From NCBI GenBank assembly GCA_026954015.1, contig JAIXLP010000044.1:14106-75682 (forward strand): a DNA stretch of 61,577 nucleotides, given 5' to 3'. Of the stretch, positions 1 through 10,443 are shown piece after piece. Each line of letters begins with the position of its first letter. Positions within the stretch are counted from its first letter, which is position 1. The position numbers were made by a program, and so were the translations under genes. The notes beneath the pieces are model-generated. The model made no database searches. It saw nothing but the letters and a program-made list of their open reading frames with translations, and had not been told where the DNA came from. The DNA comes from Burkholderiales bacterium (lineage in GTDB: Bacteria; Pseudomonadota; Gammaproteobacteria; Burkholderiales; Burkholderiaceae_C).

Positions 1-13
1 CACGGAGCCCGGC

Positions 14-939
14 ATGTCGGATTTCCTGCCCCAGCTGCTGCAGCAGCTCTTCAACGGCCTGTCTCTGGGCGCGATCTACGCGCTGATCGCGATCGGCTAC
101 ACGATGGTGTACGGCATCATCGGCATGATCAACTTCGCGCACGGCGAGATCTACATGATCGGGGCCTACGTCGGCCTCGTCACGCTCTCGGCCGTGGGCG
201 TGCAAAGCGGCCTGCCGGTCTGGCTCATCATCGCGCTCATGCTCCTCGTGGCAGTGCTCGTGACGGCGGTCTACGGCTACGTGGTCGAGCAGCTCGCCTA
301 CAAGCCGCTGCGTGACAGCCCGCGCCTGGTACCCCTGATTTCCGCCATCGGCATGTCCATCTTCCTGCAGAACTGGATGGCGCTGGGCCAGGGCGCGCGT
401 GACATGGCCGTGCCTGCGCTGATTCCGGGGGCGATGCGCTTTGCCGGTGGCGACGGTTTTGAAATCTACATCCCCTATGCGCGCGTGCTGGTGATTGTCG
501 TCACCGTGGTGCTGATGGTGCTGCTCACGCTCTACATCCGCAATTCGCGCATGGGCCGCGCCAGCCGCGCCTGCTCGCAGGACATGCACATGGCCAACCT
601 GCTGGGCATAGACACCAACCGCGTGATCTCCTTCACCTTTGTCCTGGGCGCCATGCTCGCGGCGGTGGGCGGCATCCTGATTGCACTGGCCGTCGGCAAG
701 CTCAATCCCTTCATCGGCTTCATCGCCGGCATCAAAGCCTTCACCGCCGCGGTGCTGGGCGGCATCGGCAGCATTCCGGGCGCGATGCTCGGCGGCGTGA
801 TCCTGGGCATCGCCGAGACGCTGGCCGCCGCCTACATCTCCTCCGAATACAAGGACATCGTGGCCTTTGCGCTGCTGGTGCTGATCCTCATGTTCCGCCC
901 CACCGGACTGCTGGGCAAGCCCGAGGTGGAGAAAGTCTG

Positions 940-940
<1 letters not shown>
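14..940 (+). CDS. livH: Branched-chain amino acid ABC transporter permease LivH
   Basis: Inner-membrane permease subunit of a LIV-type ABC importer for leucine, isoleucine and valine or related compounds. The 308-residue product is almost entirely hydrophobic, with about eight predicted spans. It has the family's first-helix motif [13 protein letters not shown] followed by NFAHGE, and ends in a conserved FRPTGLLG tail. GGAG lies six bases before the ATG. The stop overlaps the livM start (TGATG). The periplasmic binding protein gene is not in the window and may lie to the left. Substrate is inferred from family only; urea or amide transporters of the same fold cannot be excluded. Confidence 0.93.
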
Positions 941-2192
<1,252 letters not shown>

Positions 2193-2196
<4 letters not shown>

Positions 2197-2960
2197 GCGC
2201 CCCGCTGCTGTCCGTGCAAGGCCTGAGCATGCGCTTCGGCGGCCTGCTCGCGGTCGATGGCATCGCGTTCGACGTCGCGCCACAGGAGGTGTTCGCGATC
2301 ATCGGCCCCAACGGCGCGGGCAAGACCACCGTGTTCAACTGCATCAGCGGCTTCTACAAGCCGACCACGGGCAGCATCACGCTGGAGGGCCGGAGCATCG
2401 CGGGCCACAGCAGCCACCACGTGGCCAACCATGGCGTGGTGCGCACCTTCCAGAACGTGCGCCTGTTCAAGACCATGACGGTGCTGGAGAACCTGCTCGT
2501 GGCGCAGCACCGCCACCACCGCCCGCCGCCGCTGTCGGGCCTGTTCAACACGCGGCGTTACCGCGAAAGCGAGCAGCTCAAGATCCAGGAGGCGCTCAAG
2601 TGGCTGGACGTGATGGAACTGCGCCAGTACGCCAACCGCGAAGCCGGCAACCTCGCCTATGGCCACCAGCGGCGTCTGGAAATCGCACGCTGCATGATCA
2701 CCGGCCCGCGCCTGCTGATGCTCGACGAACCCGCCGCGGGCCTGAACCCGCAGGAGAAGAAAGACCTGCAGCAGCTCATCGACCGGCTGCGCCGCGAATA
2801 CGGCGTGACCGTGCTGCTCATCGAACACGACATGGGCCTGGTGATGGGCGTCTCCGAGCGCATCCTGGTGATGGAATACGGCCGCCCGATCGCGCTGGAC
2901 GCGCCCGAGGCCATCCGCAACGACGAGAAGGTCATCAAGGCCTACCTGGGAGAAGCCTGA
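2193..2960 (+). CDS. livG: Branched-chain amino acid ABC transporter ATPase LivG
   Basis: Cytoplasmic ATPase that powers the LivH-LivM channel. The reading frame is open far upstream, but the ATG that overlaps the livM stop gives 255 residues, the normal LivG length, and starts at [17 protein letters not shown]. Walker A is GPNGAGKTT (residues 38-46), the signature region is [13 protein letters not shown], typical of LivG rather than canonical LSGGQ, and Walker B is [13 protein letters not shown], followed by the switch His in LIEHD. The stop overlaps the livF start (TGATG). Confidence 0.94.
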
Positions 2961-3679
2961 TGGCGGCCAGCACCCCCATGCTCGCGGTGGAAAAGCTCTC
3001 CACCCACTACGGCGCGATCTGCGCGGTCAACGAGGTCAGCCTGCACGTGGACCAGGGCGAGATCGTCTCGCTGATCGGCTCCAACGGCGCGGGCAAGACC
3101 TCGCTCCTGATGACCATCTGCGGCACGCCGCGCGCCAGCGGCGGCAGGGTGCTGCTCGAGGGCCAGGACATCACGGGGCTGCCGACGCACGAGATCATGC
3201 GCAAGGGCCTCGCCGTCTCGCCCGAGGGGCGACGCGTGTTCCCCGGCCTCACGGTGGTCGAGAACCTGAAGATGGGCGGCTTCTTCCTGGACAAGGCCGC
3301 GGGCGACGCGGGCGTGGCGCACGTGTTCGACCTGTTTCCGCGCTTGAAGGATCGCGCCAGTCAGCGCGCGGGCACCATGAGCGGCGGCGAGCAGCAGATG
3401 CTCGCCATCGGCCGCGCGCTCATGAGCGCTCCGCGCCTGCTGCTGCTCGACGAGCCCACGCTGGGCCTGGCGCCACTCATCATCGCGCAGATCTTCGAGA
3501 TCATCGAGACCATCCGCGCCGACGGCGTGACCGTCTTCCTCGTCGAGCAGAACGCCAACCGCGCGCTCTCGATCGCCGACCGCGGCTACGTGCTGGAAAA
3601 CGGCCGCCTGGTGCTCGAAGACACGGGCAAGAACCTGCTGGCCAACCCGGATATCCGCAAGGCCTACCTGGGGGGCTGA
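2960..3679 (+). CDS. livF: Branched-chain amino acid ABC transporter ATPase LivF
   Basis: Second ATPase of the LIV importer, pairing with LivG in the nucleotide-binding heterodimer. From the ATG overlapping the livG stop the protein has 239 residues. Walker A is GSNGAGKTS (40-48), the ABC signature is MSGGEQQMLAIGRAL, Walker B is LLLLDEPTLGLAP, and the switch region reads LVEQNA, with Gln in place of the usual His, as is normal for LivF. Last gene of the livHMGF run; no clear intrinsic terminator follows. Confidence 0.94.
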   Translation: MAASTPMLAVEKLSTHYGAICAVNEVSLHVDQGEIVSLIGSNGAGKTSLLMTICGTPRASGGRVLLEGQDITGLPTHEIMRKGLAVSPEGRRVFPGLTVVENLKMGGFFLDKAAGDAGVAHVFDLFPRLKDRASQRAGTMSGGEQQMLAIGRALMSAPRLLLLDEPTLGLAPLIIAQIFEIIETIRADGVTVFLVEQNANRALSIADRGYVLENGRLVLEDTGKNLLANPDIRKAYLGG

Positions 3680-3817
3680 CGCCGGGACGCGGTCACCCGC
3701 GCGACTTCCAGGCCAAACCGACACTCTTTTTAGGGGGTTTCCCTGCCACCGCCCCGTGGGCATGCGACTACGATCAAAAACGCCCGCAGGCCCTGCGGGT
3801 GTATTCGGAGATCGGCA

Positions 3818-5368
3818 ATGAAACTTACGACTGGACTGGCCATGGCAGGCGCCGTGGCCGTGCTGGCGGCGTGCGGAGGCGGCTCGGACCTGGGTGGCGA
3901 AACCCAGGTCGATGACAGCGGCGCCCGCGGCTCGCTCGTGTACAACCCGCCGCTGCAGGTCACCGCGCTCGCGGCGGACGCTTTCACCCAGCAACTGCAG
4001 GCCGGTGGCGCCAGCGGGCAGGCGCTGCTCGCGGTTGCCGGCACGCCCAAATGCGACGTGAGCGTGCGCTATTTCGAATACGGCACCGTGGGCGGCGCGG
4101 GCGAGGCCACCAACGCCTCGGGCGCGCTCATGGTGCCCTCGGGCGCGGCAGCGGGATGCGGCGGCCCGCACCCCATCGTGCTGTACGCGCACGGCACCGA
4201 CACGAACCGCGACTACAACATCGCCGACATCACCAATCCCGCCCGCGCCGGGGCATCGGAGGGCACGCTGCTGGCCGCCATGTTCGCGGCCCAGGGCTAC
4301 ATCGTGGTCGCGCCCAACTACGCGGGCTACGACGTATCGAAACTCAGCTACCACCCCTACCTGAACGCCGATCAGCAGTCCAAGGACATGATCGACGCGC
4401 TCACCGCCGCGCGCAAGGCGCTGCCCGCCGTCGGCGGCGAGGACAGCGGCAAGCTCTTCGTCACCGGCTACTCCCAGGGTGGCCACGTGGCGATGGCGAC
4501 GCACCGCGCGCTGCAGACCGCCGGCGTGTCCGTGACCGCCTCGGCGCCGATGTCCGGCCCCTACGCACTGGGCGCCTTTGGCGACGCGGTGTTCTACGGC
4601 AACGTGAATCTGGGCTCCACCGTGTTCACGCCGATGCTCACCACGAGCTACCAGAAGGCCTACGGCAACATCTACACGCAGCCGTCGGACTGGTTCGAGG
4701 CGCCCTACGCGAGCGGCATCGAAGCCCTGCTGCCTTCCACCACGGCGCTGGGCGACCTTATCGCGCAGGGCAAGCTGCCCGAATCGCACCTCTTCAGCAA
4801 TGTCTCGCCCGGCCCGGCGTTCGACGCGATCACGCCGCCCACGCAGCCACCCGAGCTTGCACCGCTCTTCGCGCTGGGCTTCGGCAGCGACAACCTCGTG
4901 AAGAACAGCGCCCGCGTGGCCTTCCTCGCCGACGCGCAGGAACACCCTGATGGCGCCGTGCCGACCGCCACGACGGGCATGCCCGCCACGGGCGCTGCCA
5001 ACCCCATGCGCCAGGCCTTCATCAAGAACGACCTGCGCGGCTGGACACCGCAAAGCCCCGTCCTGCTGTGCGGGGGCAACGCCGATCCGATCGTCTTCTA
5101 CAACATCAACACCGGGTTGATGGCGCAACTGTGGTCATCGCTGGTGACGGCCCACCTCGTGACGGTGCTGGACGTGGATTCGGCTCCCGCCGATGCCACC
5201 GACCCCTTCGCCGCGGCCAAGGTCGGCTTCGCGCAGGCCAAGGCCGCCACCGCGAGCCAAGGCGGCACGAACGCGGTCGTGCAGGCCTACCACGGCACGC
5301 TGGTACCGCCGTTCTGCGCCGCAGCCGCGCGCGGGTTCTTCCAGCAGGTGCTGGCAACCCCAAGCTGA
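3818..5368 (+). CDS. Lipoprotein alpha/beta-hydrolase (secreted lipase/esterase-like)
   Basis: Probable outer-membrane or periplasmic lipoprotein of 516 residues. The N-terminus is a lipoprotein signal with lipobox LAAC, so Cys19 would be lipidated, followed by a Gly-rich linker. The nucleophile elbow GYSQGGH places the catalytic Ser at residue 219, with the oxyanion region LYAHGTD earlier. The layout resembles secreted alpha/beta-hydrolases of the LIP/prolyl-oligopeptidase type; the acid and His residues lie in the C-terminal third (CGGNADPIV, YHGTLVPPFC). GGAG stands seven bases before the ATG. The substrate is unknown. It is followed after 27 bases by an OmpW-type gene. Confidence 0.8.
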   Translation: MKLTTGLAMAGAVAVLAACGGGSDLGGETQVDDSGARGSLVYNPPLQVTALAADAFTQQLQAGGASGQALLAVAGTPKCDVSVRYFEYGTVGGAGEATNASGALMVPSGAAAGCGGPHPIVLYAHGTDTNRDYNIADITNPARAGASEGTLLAAMFAAQGYIVVAPNYAGYDVSKLSYHPYLNADQQSKDMIDALTAARKALPAVGGEDSGKLFVTGYSQGGHVAMATHRALQTAGVSVTASAPMSGPYALGAFGDAVFYGNVNLGSTVFTPMLTTSYQKAYGNIYTQPSDWFEAPYASGIEALLPSTTALGDLIAQGKLPESHLFSNVSPGPAFDAITPPTQPPELAPLFALGFGSDNLVKNSARVAFLADAQEHPDGAVPTATTGMPATGAANPMRQAFIKNDLRGWTPQSPVLLCGGNADPIVFYNINTGLMAQLWSSLVTAHLVTVLDVDSAPADATDPFAAAKVGFAQAKAATASQGGTNAVVQAYHGTLVPPFCAAAARGFFQQVLATPS

Positions 5369-5395
5369 CCACGGCGACACAAGGAAGGAAGCGCC

Positions 5396-6091
5396 ATGAA
5401 CCGCATCACCCACCATGCCCTGTACGGCGCGGCACTGCTGCTGCTGAGCACCAGCGCGAGCGCGCAATGGACGCTGCGCGCGGGCGCGACGCACATCGCG
5501 CCCCACTCCTCGGCCACCGACGCCGTCGGCCCCCTGCTGCCCGGGCCGCCCTCGGGCATCAGCATCGACGTGAAGGACCGGGCAACGGTGTTCTTCTCGG
5601 TCGCCTACGGCCTGAATACCCACATGGAGCTGGAACTGGCGATGGGCTACCCGCCCACGCACGACGTGAACGCCAAAATCGCCTCGTTCCTGCCACCGTC
5701 GATCCAGGCCTTCGACGGCCAGCGCGTGGCGCGGGTGCGCCAGCTCGCGCCCACGCTGTTCTTCAACTACAAGTTCGGCGAAGCCACCAGCCAGTGGCGC
5801 CCCTTCGTCGGCCTGGGCGTGAACTACACCAACTTCGACAAGCGCACCTCCACGGCCGCCAACAACGCGCTCAACGGTGGGCCGACAGACCTGCGCCTGT
5901 CGGACTCCTGGGGCCTCGCCGCGCAGGCCGGCCTGAGCTACCGCATCGACGACCACTGGTCGATCATGGGCTCCATCGCCACGGCCCGCGTCAAGACCAG
6001 GCTCACGACCAGCACCGCTGGCGTGCGGCGCAATATCGACATCCGCTTCCACCCGGTGGTGCTGACGCTGGCCGCGAGCTACAGCTTCTGA
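5396..6091 (+). CDS. ompW: OmpW family outer membrane protein
   Basis: Eight-stranded outer-membrane beta-barrel of the OmpW family, 231 residues, with a cleavable signal ending ASA-QW near residue 23. Family features are RAGATHIAPH at the mature start, a middle GVNYTNF motif, and the C-terminal aromatic residue (ASYSF) needed for barrel insertion. A strong AAGGAAGG ribosome site precedes the ATG. It may be co-transcribed with the upstream lipoprotein hydrolase, suggesting uptake of hydrophobic products, but this is inference. An intrinsic terminator follows directly. Confidence 0.9.
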   Translation: MNRITHHALYGAALLLLSTSASAQWTLRAGATHIAPHSSATDAVGPLLPGPPSGISIDVKDRATVFFSVAYGLNTHMELELAMGYPPTHDVNAKIASFLPPSIQAFDGQRVARVRQLAPTLFFNYKFGEATSQWRPFVGLGVNYTNFDKRTSTAANNALNGGPTDLRLSDSWGLAAQAGLSYRIDDHWSIMGSIATARVKTRLTTSTAGVRRNIDIRFHPVVLTLAASYSF

Positions 6092-6115
6092 ACGGCGCCC
6101 GGCGCCATGTGAACC

Positions 6116-6141
6116 AGCCGACCCTCGGGTCGGCTTTTTTC
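6116..6141 (+). terminator. Intrinsic terminator after ompW
   Basis: A perfect 8-base-pair stem, AGCCGACC with GGTCGGCT around the loop CTCG, runs into a tract of six T. It lies 25 bases after the ompW stop and should end the hydrolase-ompW transcript. Confidence 0.88.
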
Positions 6142-6189
6142 TTGAAATACTGCGCTTTCAGTCGCTGCTGGCGTTTGCCAGACACCTGT

Positions 6190-6245
6190 TCTATTTATAA
6201 AAAATGTAGCTCCAGCGGCCGTCCATCAAGCGCCATCAGCTATCA
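6190..6245 (-). repeat. Dispersed repeat copy 1 (after pfkA)
   Basis: Read on the minus strand this is a diverged copy of a dispersed element with head TGATAGCTG, a core like CGCTTGNTGGAC and a T-rich tail (ACATTTTTTATAAAT). Its head abuts the phosphofructokinase stop, and the T-rich tail could help end that transcript. See copies at 8414, 10384, 22411, 34133, 35911 and 55690. Confidence 0.65.
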
Positions 6246-6256
6246 CGACAATAGCG

Positions 6257-7318
6257 TTACGGCGCATTCCCCAGGCACACGCCGATGTCGCGCGCCATGG
6301 TCACCAGCTCATGGTCCGGCGGGACGGTGCGCTGCACGTTGGCCACGCAGGCCATCGCCACGCTGGAGATGCGCGCGCCACTGAGGGTCACCATTTCGCC
6401 GAAGCGCCGCGCCAGCACCAGCTCGGCCGCGTGGTGGCCAAAGCGCGTGGCGAGCACCCGATCGAACGGCGTGGGCTCGCCGCCGCGCTGCACGTGGCCG
6501 AGCACCGTCGTGCGCACCTCGCTGTTCAGGAGCGGCTGCAGTTGCAGGCGCAGCACGTGGCCCACGCCGCCCAGGCGCACCGGGTCGGGGCTGCCCGCGA
6601 CCTGTTCGCGCACCGTCTCGCCCGCGCCGCGTGCCTTCGCGCCCTCGCCGATGCAGATGATGGAGTAGCGCTGGCGCGCCTCGCGCGCGCGGCAGTGCGC
6701 GGCCACGGCCTGCACGTCGTGATCGATCTCGGGCAGCAGGATCACGTCGGCCGCGCCCGCCAGGCCCGCTTCGAGCGCGAGCCAACCGGCGTGACGCCCC
6801 ATGGTCTCGACGATCATCACGCGGTGGTGGCTGTTGGCCGTGCTCTCGATGCGCCGCAGCGCCTCGGTGGCGGTGGCCACCGCGGTGTCGAAGCCGAAGC
6901 TGCGCTCGCAGTGCGCGATGTCGTTGTCGATGGTCTTGGGCACGCCCACGCACTGCAGGCCGGTGGCCTCGGCGACGCCGTGGGCCAGGCTCATGGTGCC
7001 GTCGCCGCCGATGGCCACGACCACGTCCAGCGCCAGCGCTTGCACGTTGCGCGCCACCTGCGCCAGCGTGGCCGCGTCGCGCAGCGGGTTGGCGCTGTTG
7101 CTCGTGCCCAGCATCGTGCCGCCGACGTGCAGGATGCCCGAGACGCGCTCCCAGTCCAGCGGCACGGCGCGCGGCGCCTCGCCCATCAATCCCTCGAAGC
7201 CGTCGAGGATGCCCAGCACCTCGCACCGCCCGTGGTGGATCAGCGACTTGGTGACCGCGCGGATGACGGCGTTCAGCCCCGGGCAGTCACCGCCGCCCGT
7301 GAGCACGCCCACGCGCAT
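6257..7318 (-). CDS. 6-phosphofructokinase, mixed-substrate (group III) type
   Basis: Phosphorylates fructose 6-phosphate to fructose 1,6-bisphosphate; 353 residues from the ATG that overlaps the nagZ stop (TGATG). The N-terminal motif is GVLTGGGDCPGLN. The phosphoryl-donor site is GGDGT (104-108), which has the Gly typical of ATP enzymes, while the active site reads PKTIDND (127-133), with the Lys typical of pyrophosphate-using enzymes; Asp131 is the expected base. This combination marks the mixed-substrate class, so the donor (ATP or PPi) cannot be decided from sequence. MGRHAGW is conserved. It is the last gene of the long minus-strand run. Confidence 0.88.
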   Translation of the reverse strand: MRVGVLTGGGDCPGLNAVIRAVTKSLIHHGRCEVLGILDGFEGLMGEAPRAVPLDWERVSGILHVGGTMLGTSNSANPLRDAATLAQVARNVQALALDVVVAIGGDGTMSLAHGVAEATGLQCVGVPKTIDNDIAHCERSFGFDTAVATATEALRRIESTANSHHRVMIVETMGRHAGWLALEAGLAGAADVILLPEIDHDVQAVAAHCRAREARQRYSIICIGEGAKARGAGETVREQVAGSPDPVRLGGVGHVLRLQLQPLLNSEVRTTVLGHVQRGGEPTPFDRVLATRFGHHAAELVLARRFGEMVTLSGARISSVAMACVANVQRTVPPDHELVTMARDIGVCLGNAP

Positions 7319-8400
7319 CACGGCAGCAGCTCCAGCGCGTGCATGTACGCGGGGTGCTGCATCAATTCGTCCCACGGCAGCGGCGCAGTCTGCGGCAGCA
7401 GCGCCAGGCGCCGCACCTCGCTGGCCTCGCTCGGCCGCCAGCGGCCCTGCTGCGCCGCCTGCGCCAGGCCGTCGATCAGCGCGTCCACCGCCTGCCCGCC
7501 GCCCAGGCTCTGGTTGCACAGCAGCACCAGATCGCAGCCCGCGCTCAAAGCCTGCACCGCCGCATCGGTGTAGCTGAGCAGCGCGCCGTCGATGCGCCGC
7601 GCGCCCTCCATGCTCAGGTCGTCGCTGAAGATCGCGCCCTGAAAGCCCAGGCGCTCGCGCAAAATGTCCTGCAGCCAGCGCGCGGAAAAGCCCGCCGGGC
7701 GGCTATCCACGCGCGGGTAGATGACGTGCGCGGGCATCACGCTCGCCAGCGCGGTGGAAAGCCACGGGTATGGTGCTGCGTCGTCGGCCAGGATGGCTTT
7801 CAGGCCGCGCCGGTCCACCGGCACCTCGGTGTGCGAATCGGCCGCGACGTAGCCATGCCCGGGAAAGTGCTTGCCGCAGTTGGCCATGCCCGCTTGCAGC
7901 AGGCCGTGCATGAGCGCGCGCGCCAGCGCCGCGACCACACGCGGGTCGCGCGCGAAGGCGCGGTCGCCGATCACGCCGCTTGCGCCATGATCGAGATCGA
8001 GCACCGGGGTGAACGACAGATCGACGCCGCAGGCGCGCAGCTCGCTGCCGAGCACGTAGCCGCAGGCGGTGGCCGCATCGAGCGCGCGCAGCGCGCCGCT
8101 GCCCTCGCCCGCCGTGCCATCGCGCAACCACAGCTCGCCCAGCGCACGCATGGGCGGCAAGTGGGTGAAGCCATCGGTCCTGAAGCGCTGCACGCGCCCG
8201 CCCTCGTGGTCCACGCAGATCAGCAGGTCGCGGCGCAGCGCCTTGATGGACGCCGAGAGCGCGACGAGCTGCGCGCGGCTTTCCCAGTTGCGCGCGAACA
8301 GGATCACCCCGCCGACGAGCGGATGGCGCAGGCGCCGGCGGTCAGCCCGGCTCAGCGCGGTGCCGGCGACGTCGATGATGAGGGGAGCGTGGGACCGCAT
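7318..8400 (-). CDS. nagZ: Beta-N-acetylhexosaminidase NagZ
   Basis: Cytoplasmic glycoside hydrolase family 3 enzyme that removes N-acetylglucosamine from anhydro-muropeptides during wall recycling; 360 residues. The signature [14 protein letters not shown] (177-190) carries the catalytic Asp-His pair, and [10 protein letters not shown] near residue 260 carries the nucleophilic Asp. [11 protein letters not shown] is also typical. The stop overlaps the phosphofructokinase start. A dispersed repeat fills the short gap between acpS and this gene. Confidence 0.95.
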   Translation of the reverse strand: MRSHAPLIIDVAGTALSRADRRRLRHPLVGGVILFARNWESRAQLVALSASIKALRRDLLICVDHEGGRVQRFRTDGFTHLPPMRALGELWLRDGTAGEGSGALRALDAATACGYVLGSELRACGVDLSFTPVLDLDHGASGVIGDRAFARDPRVVAALARALMHGLLQAGMANCGKHFPGHGYVAADSHTEVPVDRRGLKAILADDAAPYPWLSTALASVMPAHVIYPRVDSRPAGFSARWLQDILRERLGFQGAIFSDDLSMEGARRIDGALLSYTDAAVQALSAGCDLVLLCNQSLGGGQAVDALIDGLAQAAQQGRWRPSEASEVRRLALLPQTAPLPWDELMQHPAYMHALELLP

Positions 8401-8413
8401 GAGACTCTCTCTA

Positions 8414-8460
8414 TTTTGATAGCTGTTGACGCTTGCTGGACAAGCGCTGGAGGCTTATTT
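8414..8460 (+). repeat. Dispersed repeat copy 2 (acpS-nagZ gap)
   Basis: One of the best-preserved copies: TTTTGATAGCTG, then an ACGCTTG-CTGGA-CAAGCGCT hairpin core, then GGAGGCTTATTT. The T-rich tail contains the acpS stop codon (8455-8457 on the minus strand), so the element defines the C-terminus of AcpS. Confidence 0.75.
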
Positions 8461-8856
8461 GTTTTCGATTTTCTCGACCACGCAGAAGCTCGCCGCGTAG
8501 TCGCTCTCGTCGCTCAGGCTCAGGTGGCAGCGCAGGCTGCGCGCGGCGAACCACTCGGCCAGCGCACCGTGCAGCCGCACCGCAGGCTGGCCGGAAGGCA
8601 GGTTGACGATCTCGCACGCGCGCCAGGTCATCGGCATGACCAGCCCGAGACCTATGGCCTTGGAGAACGCCTCCTTGGCCGAGAAGCGCGTGGCCAGGTA
8701 GCGCACGCCGCGCTCGGGCCAGCGCGCGCCGCGCGCGCGCCAGACGGCGAGCTCGGATTCGCAGAGGATCTTGTGCGCGAAGCGCTCGCCGTGGCGCTCC
8801 AGCGTTGCGCCGATGCGGCGCACGTCGCACACGTCGGTGCCGATGCCGTAGATCAT
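8455..8856 (-). CDS. acpS: Holo-[acyl-carrier-protein] synthase AcpS
   Basis: Transfers 4'-phosphopantetheine from CoA to the Ser of acyl carrier protein; 133 residues. The family start [15 protein letters not shown] places the Mg-binding Asp at residue 8, and the second signature [17 protein letters not shown] holds the metal-binding Glu. Its ATG overlaps the pdxJ stop (ATGA). The pdxJ-acpS pairing is widespread in proteobacteria. Its substrate AcpP is encoded about 12 kb upstream in the same gene run. The last codons and stop fall inside a dispersed repeat. Confidence 0.95.
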   Translation of the reverse strand: MIYGIGTDVCDVRRIGATLERHGERFAHKILCESELAVWRARGARWPERGVRYLATRFSAKEAFSKAIGLGLVMPMTWRACEIVNLPSGQPAVRLHGALAEWFAARSLRCHLSLSDESDYAASFCVVEKIENK

Positions 8857-9617
8857 CCGCGCGCCGCCCTGCCTTCGTCGATGCAGTGCAGGTACGCCCG
8901 CGTCGCGGCGGCGTAGCCCAGCTCCAGCGCATCGGCCACGAAGGCGTGGCCGATCGAGACTTCAAGCAGGCCAGGCACGCGCGCCACGAAGGCGGCGAGG
9001 TTGCCCTGATTCAGGTCGTGCCCCGCGTTCACGCCCAGCCCCGCGTCCACCGCGGCCTGCGCGGCGGCGGCGTAGCGCTGCAGCTGTGCCTCCTGGCGCG
9101 GCCCGCCCCAGGCGGCGGCGTAGGGCTCGGTGTAGAGCTCGACGCGGTCGGCGCCGACGGCGCGCGCGGCGGCCATCTGCTCGGGCACCGGGTCCATGAA
9201 CAGGCTCACGCGCACGCCGAGCTGGCGGCATTCGGCGATCAGCGGCCGCAGGCGTTCGGCATCCTGCGGAAAGCTCCAGCCGTGGTCGCTCGTGAACTGG
9301 TCTTCGCTGTCGGGCACGAAAGTGGCCTGGCTCGGGCGTACGCGCCGGATGTAGTCCATCAGGTTCTGCGTGGGGTTGCCTTCGATGTTGAACTCCGCCC
9401 TCGGCCAGTGCCGCAGCAGTTCGACCAGATCGAAAACGTCGTGCGGGCGGATGTGGCGCTCATCGGGCCGGGGGTGCACCGTGATGCCATGCGCGCCCGC
9501 CTGCAGGCACAGCCCGGCCGCGCGCACGACGCTGGGGATGCCCAGATGGCGCGTGTTGCGCACCAGCGCCACCTTGTTGACGTTGACGGAAAGCAGGGTA
9601 CGGGGCGCGGTAGTCAT
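8853..9617 (-). CDS. pdxJ: Pyridoxine 5'-phosphate synthase PdxJ
   Basis: Condenses 1-deoxyxylulose 5-phosphate with 3-amino-2-oxopropyl phosphate to form pyridoxine 5'-phosphate. I chose the ATG overlapping the recO stop (ATGA), which gives 254 residues starting [21 protein letters not shown]; a farther upstream ATG would add 17 unconserved residues. Conserved motifs are [17 protein letters not shown] and [10 protein letters not shown], and the C-terminal phosphate-binding stretch [13 protein letters not shown]. It lies between recO and acpS, as in many proteobacteria. Confidence 0.95.
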   Translation of the reverse strand: MTTAPRTLLSVNVNKVALVRNTRHLGIPSVVRAAGLCLQAGAHGITVHPRPDERHIRPHDVFDLVELLRHWPRAEFNIEGNPTQNLMDYIRRVRPSQATFVPDSEDQFTSDHGWSFPQDAERLRPLIAECRQLGVRVSLFMDPVPEQMAAARAVGADRVELYTEPYAAAWGGPRQEAQLQRYAAAAQAAVDAGLGVNAGHDLNQGNLAAFVARVPGLLEVSIGHAFVADALELGYAAATRAYLHCIDEGRAARG

Positions 9618-10375
9618 AGCGATTGCAGGTCCATCAGGAGCTGGCGCGTGCGCAGCAGCGTGCCGCAATGGTATTGCAGCAGCGCGCGCAACTGCGCTTT
9701 GAGCTCGGCCGCCACTGGCGCGCAGGCGCGCAGCACCGCAAGGTACGAGCCACCGGGGGCCAGCGCCTGTTCAAGCTGCCGCCAGGCCGCGCCCGGCAGC
9801 GCGCCGCGGTCCGTGGGCGCGGCGGCGCGCAAACCACCCTCGGCCACCAGCAGATAGAGCGCCTGCGGCGCCACGGCGGCGAGCGTGGCGGTCTCCAGAT
9901 CGAGCTGCGGCAACAGGCCCAGGTGGCGCAGCAGCAGCAGCTCGAACGCGCGCAACACGGGTTCGAGCGCCTCGCCGTGCTCGCCGCCGCAGAGCACACG
10001 CACGACGCCCGCATAGACGTCGAACAGCGCGGGCTGTGCATCGTCGCGCGCTAGCAGCCGCATCAGCAGCTCGTTGAGGTACAGCCCCGAGAGCAGCGCG
10101 TCGCCCCCGGGCATCACGTGGCCACCCGCCCATTCGGCACCCTTGAGCGCGTGCACCTCGCCCTCGCCGCTGGCGCCCACGCTCCAGGCCAGGCGCAGCG
10201 GCTGCAGCGGCAGCAGCACGGGGCGGAAGTTGGAGGTGGGCTTCTTCGCGCCCTTGGCCAGCAGCACCACCCGGCCGTGGTGGCGCGTGAAGGCTTCCAG
10301 GATCAGGCTCGACTCGCTCCAGGCGTAGCCGTGCAGCACGTAGGCCGGCTCATCGGCAATGCGGCGGGCGGCCAT
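9614..10375 (-). CDS. recO: DNA repair protein RecO
   Basis: Recombination mediator that helps RecF and RecR load RecA onto SSB-coated DNA. The ATG at 10375 yields 253 residues beginning [21 protein letters not shown], matching the family's N-terminal OB fold (about residues 8-85, including [17 protein letters not shown]); the rest is the helical domain. An earlier start would read through the dispersed repeat and is unlikely. It follows era and precedes pdxJ, the usual era-recO-pdxJ order. Confidence 0.93.
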   Translation of the reverse strand: MAARRIADEPAYVLHGYAWSESSLILEAFTRHHGRVVLLAKGAKKPTSNFRPVLLPLQPLRLAWSVGASGEGEVHALKGAEWAGGHVMPGGDALLSGLYLNELLMRLLARDDAQPALFDVYAGVVRVLCGGEHGEALEPVLRAFELLLLRHLGLLPQLDLETATLAAVAPQALYLLVAEGGLRAAAPTDRGALPGAAWRQLEQALAPGGSYLAVLRACAPVAAELKAQLRALLQYHCGTLLRTRQLLMDLQSL

Positions 10376-10383
10376 GGTTATCT

Positions 10384-10443
10384 GGTTTTGATAGCTGCCA
10401 GCGCCAGCCACGCAAGGGCTGAAGGCCGTTTTTAATCAAAATT
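10384..10443 (+). repeat. Dispersed repeat copy 3 (era-recO gap)
   Basis: Copy with intact head TTTTGATAGCTG and long T-rich tail (GGCCGTTTTTAATCAAAA) but a degraded hairpin core (AGCGCCAGCCACGCAAGGGCT). Its tail runs up to the era stop codon (10444-10446, minus strand). Confidence 0.65.

Noticed and set aside
3776..3799. Hairpin CCCGCAG/CTGCGGG reading as a minus-strand terminator before the lipoprotein gene
   Set aside because: No minus-strand gene runs into it; on the plus strand it has no T tract, so at most it is a leader hairpin.
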